Source: Apostichopus japonicus (lineage: Eukaryota; Echinodermata; Holothuroidea; Aspidochirotida; Stichopodidae). Taken from it: a stretch of 64,000 nt of DNA. The stretch spans positions 25,537,484 to 25,601,483 of the forward strand of contig NC_092564.1 of the NCBI RefSeq assembly GCF_037975245.1, in the 5' to 3' direction. Within the stretch, counting starts at the first letter, position 1, and the number at the start of each line of letters is the position of its first letter. Positions 13,990 to 24,453 of the stretch are shown in pieces. Below the pieces are notes generated by a model. The model did no database searches and was not told where the DNA came from. It saw only the letters and a list, made by a program, of their open reading frames with translations. The translations under genes were made by a program, and so were the position numbers.

Positions 13990-14415
13990 AGATAGCCATA
14001 AACATACCCAAGGTCGGAGTCGAAGAGCCAATTAAGGGAGGGATTTCTAAAGGAGAGAAATTTCTAAGTACAGCCCCCCCAAACAAATATTTTTGTGAAA
14101 ATTCGGGCAATATGCTGAGAATTTTTCGGGCACCTACTTGAAAGAAATATACTTTGCAATGTGTTTTTCAATGGTTAAACTTGTATAATTATTATCATTA
14201 TTATTGTACCGACTTCCCAATAATTATAACCAATATGGAAGGGTAATAACACGGCAAATGATTGTTTGTGATTGGCATGCGATGTAATAACCGATTCATG
14301 CCTATATGATATGCACAATAAGATGTTGAACGCGCGAAAAATTTTGGTTATATTTTTCGGGCAAGTCGTTACAGCCCCCCCCCCCCAACCAAATTGGGCT
14401 CCTTCGCCTATGATG
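13990..14415. repeat. Degenerate relative of the TTCGGGCA repeat family
   Basis: The block begins with GAAGAGCCAATT and ends with the roughly inverted AATTGGGCTCCTTCG followed by CCTATG. Inside are AAAATTCGGGCAATATGCTGAG, TTTTTCGGGCACC and a C10 run, the same word set as the elements at 9335 and 15424. Its ends are too diverged for me to fix a target duplication. It is probably an older or sister MITE. Confidence 0.55.
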
Positions 14416-15423
14416 GTTGCTATTTTTTTCTAATCAATCGGTCATTGTCGCAATTGTTTGTTTTGTTCTTTATATATTAGTATACTTGGAGTCGGGGCCT
14501 TGACCCATTTAAGAAAGGATTTTTTAATGGAATGAGACTTTAAGTAGTAACAGTTGTGAATGCAGAAAGGTTTTGGGTTTTCAAGTGGGGAAGTGAATTG
14601 TTGCGAATTTGTATTTCAGTAGTTCTTCAATCAATGTGTCGTTCAGCTCGTTCTCGAGGTCGTTTTTGTATAACTTGGTGTTGAATTCTTCAAGTAGGGT
14701 GAATTTTGTTTTTGTTTTGTGTTTCCTGCACGGAGAACGTGTATGAGGCGCCATGTGTGACAAAATGATATACCAAATATATTGATTACAACTCCTCATA
14801 TATATTAGTTATGCCGCAATATATATAACTTACTCGTGCACCTCATATATATAGGTTATGCATAATCTATTTTCATTATGCATAACATATATATCATAGT
14901 AAGTCATATCTTTTGCTATTATAATCGATATATATATAATATAGGTCCGTACGGCTTTAAGTATAATTTTGTCACACTCGTATAATTTTGTCACACTCGG
15001 CGAGCTCATATTATATATAGGTTATATACGAGCCTGCAGCACGCGAATGGGAGGTGCCATGTTAGACACTTGTGATACGTGGGCGGGGCGTATGCAAATA
15101 CCAGCGCTGTATAGCATGAACAACAACAGTGTGTGCAAGTATTACAATTAGGCAACGTTGGTGCGTGCAGACGTACTATACCTATACTATACTACTAGGT
15201 GCGTGCATATATGTGCATGCCTGCACTTTCAAAGAAATGGATGTACCTGGTTTTGTCACCGCGTTTTCATCCATTTCTAACATATTTAGCGAAGCAATTT
15301 CGTTACATCATACTTCAGACGACCACAGAGCATTTATCCTTCAAGGGCGGGTTGACGCTGCCATCAATTTTGTTCAGGTTTCGCTGGATGTACTTTCCCG
15401 GCTCCAAGGACTTCGCTCAGGCA

Positions 15424-16741
15424 CATAGGCGTACGGGACCATTACACTTGGGGGGGGGCAGAAACTTTTGTGCCCGAAAGTTCCCGTGACACTATCTAAG
15501 CGGAGCGCCACCAACGGTTGGCGCGTAGCGTACAAGAATTTTTTTGGCCAATAATGCCTCTCAGATTGCAGGAAATGGCCCTTCTGAGGCCTTGCAAGTT
15601 GCATCTAAACATTCTTTATTTTATAATCTCACGTTTAAGAAATTTACACTTCCCCAAACATTTGGTAAATTAGAAGAAGAAAAAATGGTATCATCACTTT
15701 GAAGGGGAAAAATAGGACAGTATATTTTTTAGGCTCCTATTTAGTTACCGTATTTATTATTTTAACACAGTACTCAGCTACCTCCAGAAAAAAAACATTC
15801 ATTGTTTAACGAAACGTAGGCGGGATAATGTCGCTGTGTCGGGCGAGACTGCAATTTGTCTCACAAAAAGAAGTATAAAAAATAACAAAGAATACGATAA
15901 ACCTGTACTTCTTGGCTTGTAGGCACTCCCCCCCCCCCCCCCACCATTCTTGAACAAGAATACGTTTCTTATATACACTCATGTCGGGGATGTCCTGGTA
16001 TACAGTTCAGTGGCGTAGGAAGGTAATTTTGAGTGGGGGCTGAAGATTGATGGCCGGCCTGGGGGAGGGGTCTAAGGGGAGGGGGTGTGCCCCTCCCCTT
16101 TGGATTTTTTTGCATTTCCAGGTGGCCTCAGATGCAATTTGGTGCAATATAGCACACTTCAACATCCCACTCCATTTTGTAAATAATTTTGCATTTTCAC
16201 CTGGCCTTAGATGCAATTTGGTGCTCCAAATGAGATTTTTTTTCTCATTTGGAAATGAAAAAGGGGTTTTGTTGACTTGCGGAGCGGGGGGGCTGCGGAA
16301 TGATACTTCCGCCCCCCATATTTTTCACCGGGGGGGCTGGCGCCCCCAGCCCCCCCCCGGTTCCTATGCCCTTGATACAGTTGACTATAGTTAGATAATT
16401 TTTTGATAGTGCAAAAAGCGTGGTAGCCCAGATGAGCTGCGCTTACGGTGGTGTTACACGGAAATATTCGGGCAACATGATGCTAAATAAAGAAAATCAT
16501 TAGGCCTATATTCATATTAATGTCACAAAACAAATAACATAAAACGCTCTCCACAGAATTGTCGGGCAAAAATTTGAAAAAGATTCGGTCAAGCTACTGC
16601 ATATTTATATATACATATATAAATTTATTTTTCTCCTCTTAGGCTGCCCGAAGTTTTCAGGACTTTTGCCCGAATTTCTGTCCTCTGGAGAAAAAAAATT
16701 GGGGGGCAGTCTGCCCCCCCCCCCCGCCTCGTACGCCTATG
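15424..16741. mobile_element. Nested TTCGGGCA-family element, copy 2, with 8-bp TSD
   Basis: The ends are CATAGGCGTACG and CGTACGCCTATG, with the identical 8-bp duplication CTCAGGCA outside (15416-15423 and 16742-16749). This proves insertion into the reading frame of the surrounding transposon. Its left part (to about 15688) and right part (from about 16459) match the uninterrupted copy at 9335-9834. The ~770 bp between them is a later insertion that itself contains the 16008 element. Ends and duplication length suit the hAT superfamily. It has no transposase. Confidence 0.85.
16008..16374 (+). mobile_element. CAGTGGCGTAGG-family MITE, copy A
   Basis: It starts CAGTGGCGTAGGAAGG and ends CCTATGCCCTTG, an imperfect inverted repeat (CAAGGGCATAGGAACC when complemented). 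ATACAGTT stands on both sides (16000-16007 and 16375-16382), an exact 8-bp duplication. The interior contains a two-fold tandem repeat of about 95 bp around CAGATGCAATTTGGTGC and long G/C runs. Full copies lie at 51380-51741 (+) and 55806-56176 (-). An open frame of 111-121 codons is present in all three, see findings. hAT-like by TSD length. Confidence 0.85.
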
Positions 16742-17573
16742 CTCAGGCATACATTTGACAGATCCATTCAGAGATCCAGGAGATCAAACATCCAATGTTA
16801 CTGGTTTACATCAGCTTCTCTTAGCTTTAGAAAATGTACGGGCACAAATATCGTCAGGTAGAGAGCACGAAGACAACGACGACGCTTACCGGTTCCAGTG
16901 TCCTCGAGAGAAACTTGAAAGTGCTGGTCGTATTGTATTGATGGATGGCAATTTATATAGCTAGGCCTATGCCTCAAACATGCATTTATTACCTGTTGGC
17001 CTGCCTTTCCCCAACCACTTGCATAACTTGTCTTGCGACGGGATCTGCCAACCTTTCTACCAGAGACGAAAAATCGTGTTCACTCAAATTAGACATGGCG
17101 ATGACCTATAGGTGTAACTTTAGTTTTACTACTTAGGCTAGTAATAGTATTATATAATACAGTGTGTAAATGGCATATTCGTCCAGCTACTTTGCCGCGC
17201 TTTGCCGAATTTGCATACGCCCCGCCCACGTTTCACAAGTGTCTAACATGGCACCGCCCATTCGCGTGCTGCTCACGTGTCTATAACCTATATATATATA
17301 TGAGCTCGCCGAGTGTGACAAAATTATACGAGTGTGACAAAATTATACGGAAAGCCGTACGGACCTATATTATATATATATCGATTATAGTTGCAAAATA
17401 TATGACTTACTGTGATATATATGTTATTCATAATGTAAATAGGTTATGCATAACCAATATATATGAGGTTTGCGAGTAAGTTATATATATTGCGGCATAA
17501 CTAATATATATGAGGAGTTATAATCAATATATTTGGTATATCATTGTGTCACACATGGCGCCTCATAAACGTG

Positions 17574-18285
17574 CGAAGTAGCAATACAGGAAGGGACTCT
17601 GAGTGCAAGTCGATAAGCTGTGGTGTGGATTCTGTTTCAATTTCTTTATTGGGGTTAGAGATGGTAAGCAGGGAGATGCGCCCGTTAACTGAGAAGCGGT
17701 TTTACTTTCATAGATTTTTCGTAGATACTTTCATAGTTTTACTTTCATAGATTCATAGATTTGGATAATGGTTTTCGGAGCCTGGCAGTTATATTTGTGT
17801 AAGAGGATTTGAATGGATTTAAGGTGGGACCAGCAGCGTCCTGCAGTTCTGTTACAATGTAGATTAAACGATAATTTGCTATCGAAAGTGGTACCGAGGA
17901 AGGTTGCATTAGGAGTAGCAGTGATTGAGGTGTTGAAAAAGATTAATTTTGGAAATATGGTTACGGTATTTTGAGATTTTAAAGGAGAAATTGACTAGGT
18001 TGGATTTTGAGGGATTTATTTTTATTCTCCACATTGATCAACATATAAATAACATGTATGCCATGTCCAACCAGAACAAAATAACATGTATACCTGCATG
18101 TCCAACCAAAACAGTCGAAAGTTCTACATTGCTTCAAAAGCATCTAAGCACCATTTTACCATATTTTTTTCAAGGGGGAGGGGCTCTTTTCAACTCCCAT
18201 AGACGACATAACACCCAGTAGCCCCTCCTAGTATAAAAACGGTAGTTGCGCCCATGAACACACACACACACTGTACATAAATCTA
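17574..18285. other. Gene-free flank
   Basis: Nothing recognisable as a gene is present. The stretch contains a triple direct repeat of a short CATAGATTT-like word near 17708-17760 and an AACATGTAT-type direct repeat near 18050-18090 (ACCAGAACA / CATGTCCAACCA). It is probably old decayed repeat. Confidence 0.4.
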
Positions 18286-18289
18286 TATA

Positions 18290-18478
18290 ATATATCTATA
18301 TATCCGTCTATCCATCCATATAGACAGACATATAGAGAGTCAGACAGACATATATATAGACAGTTAGACAGATAGAAAGATCTAGACAGACAGAGAGAAG
18401 ATAGATAGACAAATAGAGAAACAGATACAGACATAGATACAGACGGACGACAGATAGACAGAGACGGACGGACGGACT
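18290..18478. repeat. GATA/GACA microsatellite
   Basis: Irregular runs of ATAGACAG, AGACAGACATA and GACGGACG follow one another for about 190 bp, beginning after a (CA)n run at 18257-18270. The minus-strand open frame across it is made only of the repeat and is not a gene. Confidence 0.85.
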
Positions 18479-18479
18479 G

Positions 18480-20900
18480 ATTGATTCTATCAGTTACATA
18501 TTAGTTTACCCCAGCAGGGTATAAAATAGACAATGAACTTATCTTTCCAGGAGAGGCCAAAGAGGGCCTAATCTGTAGGGGTTGGAGAGGCACAATCTTC
18601 GAAGGAATCAAAGGGATCCTTGCCCATTTTGCACCACAAATTCCAGTACTTGATCTGTTTTTCCAACAACAGGGCACCTCTTATTTACAATTTATTCAAA
18701 AGAAGTGCTGTTTTACCCCAAAAAAAAGAAAGAAAAAATAAGGAAAACACTTTTTTACCAGATAGTAGTACTTTGTATTTTTGAAAACTGACACGTTTAA
18801 ATCGAACCCCTTAAATAAAGGGGGCCGCAGACCTGCAACCCGTGCCTTTGGGCTCCGACGCCCCCTTTACCTTTCAGAGTATCATATCTGGCGAGCCTTT
18901 CTTTGTTACAGATCATAGATTGAACTAGCTATACACCTACACCATGTAATGTTTAACAACCACCTTACGTTGAGCGTCATAATATTACGTTATTACTTGC
19001 ACTGTAACCCAATCGAGAAGATGAGATATCCATCATATCCATATACGATTCTGTTCACTATAGGCGTATACGAGTTTGTTATGGATGAGCGCATGTATTC
19101 AGTAAATCGTTTCTCGACCTTTTGGGATAGAGTGGTTTGTCTCACAAAAGTAAACTTGCCTATTTACCTACATGTATGCAAAAGTAAATATCGTAAAAAA
19201 ATCGTATTGACAAAGTACGGTCACGCGCAGCGTTTTATTGCAGTTTTTGTGAAGAGTTATGATGACACTATGCCAATAAACAAAATGGCGACCAGTTTCC
19301 CATATGGCTATAATAAAAAATAATCAAAAAATTGAAATAATTGTTAAGGAAGAGGAGAGTTATGTAAACAAGTTTGAATGCCGTATCTTCTTGTGAATAG
19401 CATATAAGCCGAATTTCAAGTCCACCGGATATTGGGTGTGGAAAAACCCAAATCAAGCTCTTGAAATTTTGCAGTGAAACACAACATTGTATTAGATACA
19501 CAAACGGAGCTATTTTAAAAATTATGTCTAGGTTGGAAACTTACATTTATTGGCTCATGCAATGTAGTGTACTATATAGAAGAATCCTGTTCTACTTATG
19601 ACTTGAAACAGGCTATGTTGTGTTGGCTATAGCAAGTTGCAACCAAAACTTGTACTCTTTAGAAGAGGGGGTTAACTACATAAAAGGTAAACTCTATTTC
19701 AATAAAATAGCTGGAAATAATTTGACGGGATGTTGTATTGGAACTAAAAAATACAAAGCAATGCAAAATTATTATGTTGCCATGACAACCCAGCAACAAC
19801 CCTGGAGTTCAGCTAGGGCTGAATCATATTGGAGGCTGACAGAGGGCGCGAAACAGAACGTCTGAATCGGTTCGAAAATCAAATTAGTTGTGTCGAACCT
19901 GTCAACATGTCTAAATACGGTGTCAGCTTTCTTTCATGTACAAGCTGTCAAAATCATCAGTTGGTTATGGCTGCTCACGTATAGTGTACTGTATTCATTA
20001 CCTGCCCTATATTTGGAATCTTAAGTATTCTCGTGATTAAAACAACACCTTTTTCAATTGTAAGGACTCTTGAGGTTGAGAGTGGAAGGATCAGTTAAGG
20101 TTCCGTGCCCTGGGCTCCATTCTGGTTCTCTTTTCTGTGATTCATAGCTTGGGTTAGATTATGTTGTATTTTAAAGGAAGGTGTCATTTTGACCAAAACT
20201 ATAGACTTAATGATAATAGTTGTGTGGAAAAGTAACTAGATATATACTACTCTCCTAAAAATAAGTTGTGACGTTGCCGCATTCCAAAGCTCAGTACAGT
20301 ATTTGTGTGTGTATGTGTGTGTATGTGTTTGGAGGTATGTCGTTCAGCGGAAAACATTTTCTTTTAGTCGCTGTTACTGGTTAACACAAAAAAGCAGCCG
20401 CTTTTAACCTAAAACAAAGTTCTAACACATGCTGCTGCTTAAAAGCAAAAAACAGTATTGCTTCCCATTTATATACCATGCCATTATAATTAGGCGACGA
20501 GGGAAATGGATGCAGCATGTTCATGAGTTAAATGCGGAATTTTCTCATTATAAATGTGATATCATGATAACCGTTTGTACTATAAGTTCGTTTCAGATGG
20601 TGCTATAACCCCAATCGTAACAGATTCTTTGTTATTGCACTCACTATCTGCCTGATAACGATAAAAAAAGGTAATTTTTTTTTGCCAGTTTGTAGAATGG
20701 AAAGCCAAGATGACTTTTAAAGTGAGACAGCACATTCACCTGTTGCGGTGTGGTCGTTACTAGAAATCGCGGTATAGGCCTCTCTGTTGCCTGTATACAA
20801 CCATGATGTACTGAACTACTGGTACATGCATTGCCCTATATACCCCGTTTCCATGGAAGTTGCATGTCACAATATGTCTGCTATAGTTTAGTTTAGTAGT
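18480..20900. other. Gene-free stretch
   Basis: No gene is supported. The longest frame, 18949-19323 (+, 124 codons), has no domain I recognise and no clear splice context. A (TG)n run lies near 20300-20330, and A-rich runs near 18719-18745 and 20664. The remainder is unassigned AT-rich sequence. Confidence 0.5.
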
Positions 20901-20904
20901 TAAG

Positions 20905-23165
20905 TAGAAAAAAACGGGTCAGGAGGGACACTCAAGTCCCCATCAAGGACCCTATAGGAGAGGGGGGGGGGAATGAAGACACAAACACTCAGACCCGATT
21001 ACTATGCTTAAAGTGCTTGTCCAAACTCCAAAGCATTCTTAAACCCATTCATAGAACTTGCAAGTACTACTTTCTCAGGCAAACCGTTCTACTCATTCAC
21101 AAGCCTATTACAAAAAAACGTTATGCCGAATATTAATCCTACTCTATGACTTTTGGAGTTTAAGACAATGACCCTTGGTACAACTAGTATTAGCAAACAT
21201 GAAAAAGTCAGTGACGGATAAATTGTCAAAACCATACACAATCTTGAAAACCTGAATCATCACCACGTAATCCTTAGCTCCAGTGTGGTGAGATTCAACA
21301 GTTGTAACCGCCTATAATAAGGAACACTCTTTAAGGAACTAATAGTAGCCCTCCTCTGGACCTTTTCGAGTACTTCCTTATCCTTAGCAAAATATGGGTT
21401 CCAAGGCTGCACAGCATACTCCAGATGAGGCCTAACCAACTGCTTATCAAGCCTATAACTATTATGTCCTCTTTGAGAAAACTGAAGTTCCTCTTGATCA
21501 TACCTAAAACCTTACCACTTTTAGCAGCTTCAAGACAATGTTTAGAAGGTTGCAGAGATGAGTTAATGTACAGTAGATACCTAGGTCCCTTTCAACAAAG
21601 ACCTCCTGTAACTCCACACCATTAAGCTTGTAGATATACTTTTGGTTACTACCAATATGCATCACCTTGCATTTGTCAATATTAAAAAGCAACCTTATCC
21701 AAATCCCTTTGAAATTTCTCAGAATCGCTTTTGGAAGAGACCTCAGAATACAATTTGGTGTCATCAGCGACCTTTTAAGCTGTACACAAAATATCTCCGT
21801 CAATGTCATTTACATAGGCAACAAACAACAAGGGACCCAAAAGAGACACCTGTGGAACCCCACTAGTATAGTCCTGCCAAGAAAAAGCACAGCCGCCCTC
21901 TGTTAACTTTCCTATTACCAAGCCAATTCTCGATCCAGGACAGTGAATTCCCTATGACACCCATACACTTCAGCCTGAGTGAAAGACGCTGGTGGGGAAC
22001 TTCATCAAAGGCCTTCTGGAAATCCAGGAACACAACATCAGATACAGACTTCTGCCTATTTAGTGAGCTTGTTACATCTTCCATAAACCCAAGATTATTA
22101 GTGAGACAAGACCTTTTTTGACAAAAGCCATTTTGAGACTCTCTGATCAAAGACTGACTGCTGAAGTGACTGATCATAGACTTTTTAACAATAGACTCCA
22201 TGACCTTACAAACAACACTAGTGAGACTAACGGGCCTATAATTACAGTGCTTGGACTAATCACTCTTCTTGAAAATCGGGGAAATATTAGCACATCTCCA
22301 GTCCTTAGGAACAAAACCTCCATTCATAAATTTACTAAAAACCAATGAGAGTGGAACGCAGAAAATGGTGTGCAAAAGCTCTTCAACAAATACGGATGGA
22401 TTGCATCAGGTCCAGAAGCTTTAGAAACATTTAGACAAAGCAACTCCTTTAAGACAACCTCATCCGAAAATAAGACCGTATCCAGTTTAGGACTATCACT
22501 TCCCCCTGAAAATCTGGAATACTACTCCTATCATCCCTTGTAAAAACCGACACAAAATAGTTGTTCAAAAGATCTGCAAGATCCTGGCTATCAGTTACTA
22601 TATTAGGTGGTGCCCTAAGAGAAACAATTGCATCTCTAACTTTCTGCTCTGACCTGACACCGAATTAATCCTCCTAAACAACTTCCACATTTTACGTTTT
22701 TGCTTAATTGCACATCTAACTTTCTTATCCATCCAGGAAATTATCAGCTAAACAAATCCAAGATTGAGAAGCACTCATATCTCTAAACAAATTAGTCCAA
22801 TCTTGCCTTTGTATCTGATCTCGAAAAAGTAGGGACTTTTTCCTTGCTAACAGAATTTACGACCTTGCAAACAACATCAAAAGCTAGTATATCATGATCG
22901 CCAGTTCCTAGTTTTCCTAGACCCGTAAAATCAACAACATTGCTTGGATCAGAACTCAAAACAAGATCCAGGATGTTACACCCCCCCCCTCTAGTAGGGA
23001 AAGTAACATGCTAATGTAAAACACAATCTTGCACAACATCTAGAAATGACAGGAAATTAAAGTCTCCCATTATTACAACATCACCCTTAGCAGCCTTTCT
23101 AATTGAATCAAACAGCAAGACTTCGTTATCATCGCTGCTGTTAGGAGAACGTTAAACAACACCAA
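20905..23165 (-). mobile_element. Decayed CR1-like non-LTR retrotransposon (EN fragment plus RT)
   Basis: Reading the minus strand from high to low coordinates gives, in the family's order, an endonuclease end motif MGDFNF (about 23075), a KDWRCANISPIFKKSD-like linker (about 22300), NYRPVSLTSVVCKVMESI (about 22220), GFCQKRSCLTNNL (about 22120), LDFQKAFDEVPHQRL (about 22010), GVPQVSLLGPLLF (about 21845) and ADDTKLY (21749-21772). These are the reverse transcriptase blocks of CR1/Rex1-type LINEs. The ADD catalytic pair is kept, but stops and frameshifts break the frame between blocks, so it is dead. The 5' part (most of the endonuclease and any ORF1) is missing, as expected from 5' truncation. 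The 3' end lies near 20.9 kb and is approximate. Confidence 0.88.
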
Positions 23166-23169
23166 TATT

Positions 23170-24450
23170 TATAACAGTGTAGACATCGGTTCAGCTATTA
23201 TAATAAATCGTTACTATTTGATTGGTTATTTAACACCTTTTTCTCCACCTGTATAGTTTCTCTCTGCATTACGGTTCACATGCAAGAAGCAAACTTACTG
23301 AAACACACTAATTGTTAGTTTTTCAATATAAACAATATGTACGGCAAAACATCTACAATCCGTATTCACTACGAACTATATATACTGTACGTGCACGATA
23401 AAATTTACTACCTGCATCTTTGTACATGATAATACGTAAACAAGTTTTTAAATTAAAGCAACATTCCAGTCAAATAGACGTATTTCCTCGTTTAGGCTTG
23501 CAAGAGTCACACGGTTGTTGTGTTAAATCAATTTGCATGTCAGTTGTCGGAAAAAGAAACCGTATGGGAGTCTCGAAGGAAGCGGGAAGCTGAAAGAAAG
23601 GGGATTTACCCACTCTGTAAATAAATAAATAAATAAGTAAACGTTTAACCGCGAAAACGTTCATATTGTATCAATGGGATGGGATCATTCATTTATTTAT
23701 TTGTTTTATCGCCAATTGTGTACAATGAGAAAGGAAGTCTCCTATAAAGTCTCAAAAAGACTTAACAAGGAACAATCAACGTTTCCTGCTTCTGTGTTTT
23801 GTGCACAAGTACGGAAGGACACTGAAACGGTTTACAAATCCAGAGTTAGAACTGTGGTATTACTGGTTTATTTGTACACAAGTATATATATACTAACAGT
23901 ATGTTTCATATTCAAGTTTCGGCCTGCCGACCTAGGCCATTTACCCAGTGTACTGATAAGTATAGGTTATCCGCCTATTACAGTATCCCTCCGTAGCGAG
24001 GTGTAGAACGAATACAGCCTTTCTCAGCTTTGGATTCATTTACAACAAAATAGATTTTTAGCACAAAGAAATTTCAATGCTGATTAGAACCCGCAATTTA
24101 ATGACTTTGCTCGTCCAACATCATTTCCTTTTGACAGCCGGTGAGTCAGTAGTAACAGTTGCTATCCCTTCTGGCCGAGGGCCGCTACCGGAACCTTCAA
24201 TACACCAGCAGTCACATGTGCAGGGCAATAAAACTAAAGGGTCGTTGAAGTATGACGTCATCTCATTAGTGTTTTTTTTTAATAAGTATGTAGTATATTG
24301 GTACTCGTAACTTTTCCGAAAAAGAAACCCACCCCGGTAATCTGGAAACGTCACTCGGGTAAGACATGAATGTATCAAATTCTGAGAAAATAATATGTCT
24401 TTCCTCATTTCTTTAGGTGTTTTCAAAAGGAAAACGCTGACCAAATCTTA
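23170..24450. other. Intergenic region upstream of the PLAC8-like gene
   Basis: No gene was recognised. A (TTTA)n-type short run with inverted AAATAAATAAAT near 23619 and TTTATTTATTTG near 23692 forms a possible fold-back about 75 bp apart. The 5' untranslated exon and promoter of the PLAC8-like gene should lie in or above 24000-24450, but I cannot place a start site. Confidence 0.4.
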
Positions 24451-24453
24451 GAT

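Larger units (their letters stand above)
15237..16964 (+). pseudogene. Interrupted reading frame inside the 2.8-kb transposon
   Basis: An ATG at 15237 opens a frame (MDVPGFVTAFSS...) that runs to the insertion point at 15423. Beyond the insertion and its second target-duplication copy (16742-16749), the same frame resumes at 16750 and continues to a stop at 16962-16964. The two parts meet in phase, making 133 codons before insertion. The second part has a leucine-rich segment (LLLALENVRAQI), then an acidic patch and a YRFQCPRE stretch. I have the impression of the N-terminal region of the 'integrase core domain' transposases common in marine animals, which precedes their helix-turn-helix, but cannot prove it. 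No DDE residues are present. As it stands the frame stops after four codons of the insert (TAG at 15426-15428). Confidence 0.5.
14742..17567. mobile_element. DNA transposon with ~358-bp TIRs and 6-bp TSD (IS3EU-like)
   Basis: 14742-15099 and 17209-17567 are inverted copies of each other over their whole length, beginning TATGAGGCGCCATGTGTGAC. Both contain the words CCGTACGG, GAGCTCG, AATTTTGTCACACTCG and ATTTGCATACGCC. Outside them, AACGTG stands on both sides (14736-14741 and 17568-17573), a 6-bp duplication. Known family rule, from memory: IS3EU elements have 6-bp duplications and TAY...RTA ends, and this one reads TAT...ATA. Polintons also make 6-bp duplications but start with AG. The interior holds one broken reading frame and two nested insertions. 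It is a non-autonomous deletion derivative at best. The family name is inference; the element itself is seen directly. Confidence 0.85.

Noticed and set aside
18949-19323. 124-codon plus-strand open frame
   Set aside because: No recognisable domain, codon use resembles the AT-rich background, and no neighbouring exons fit.
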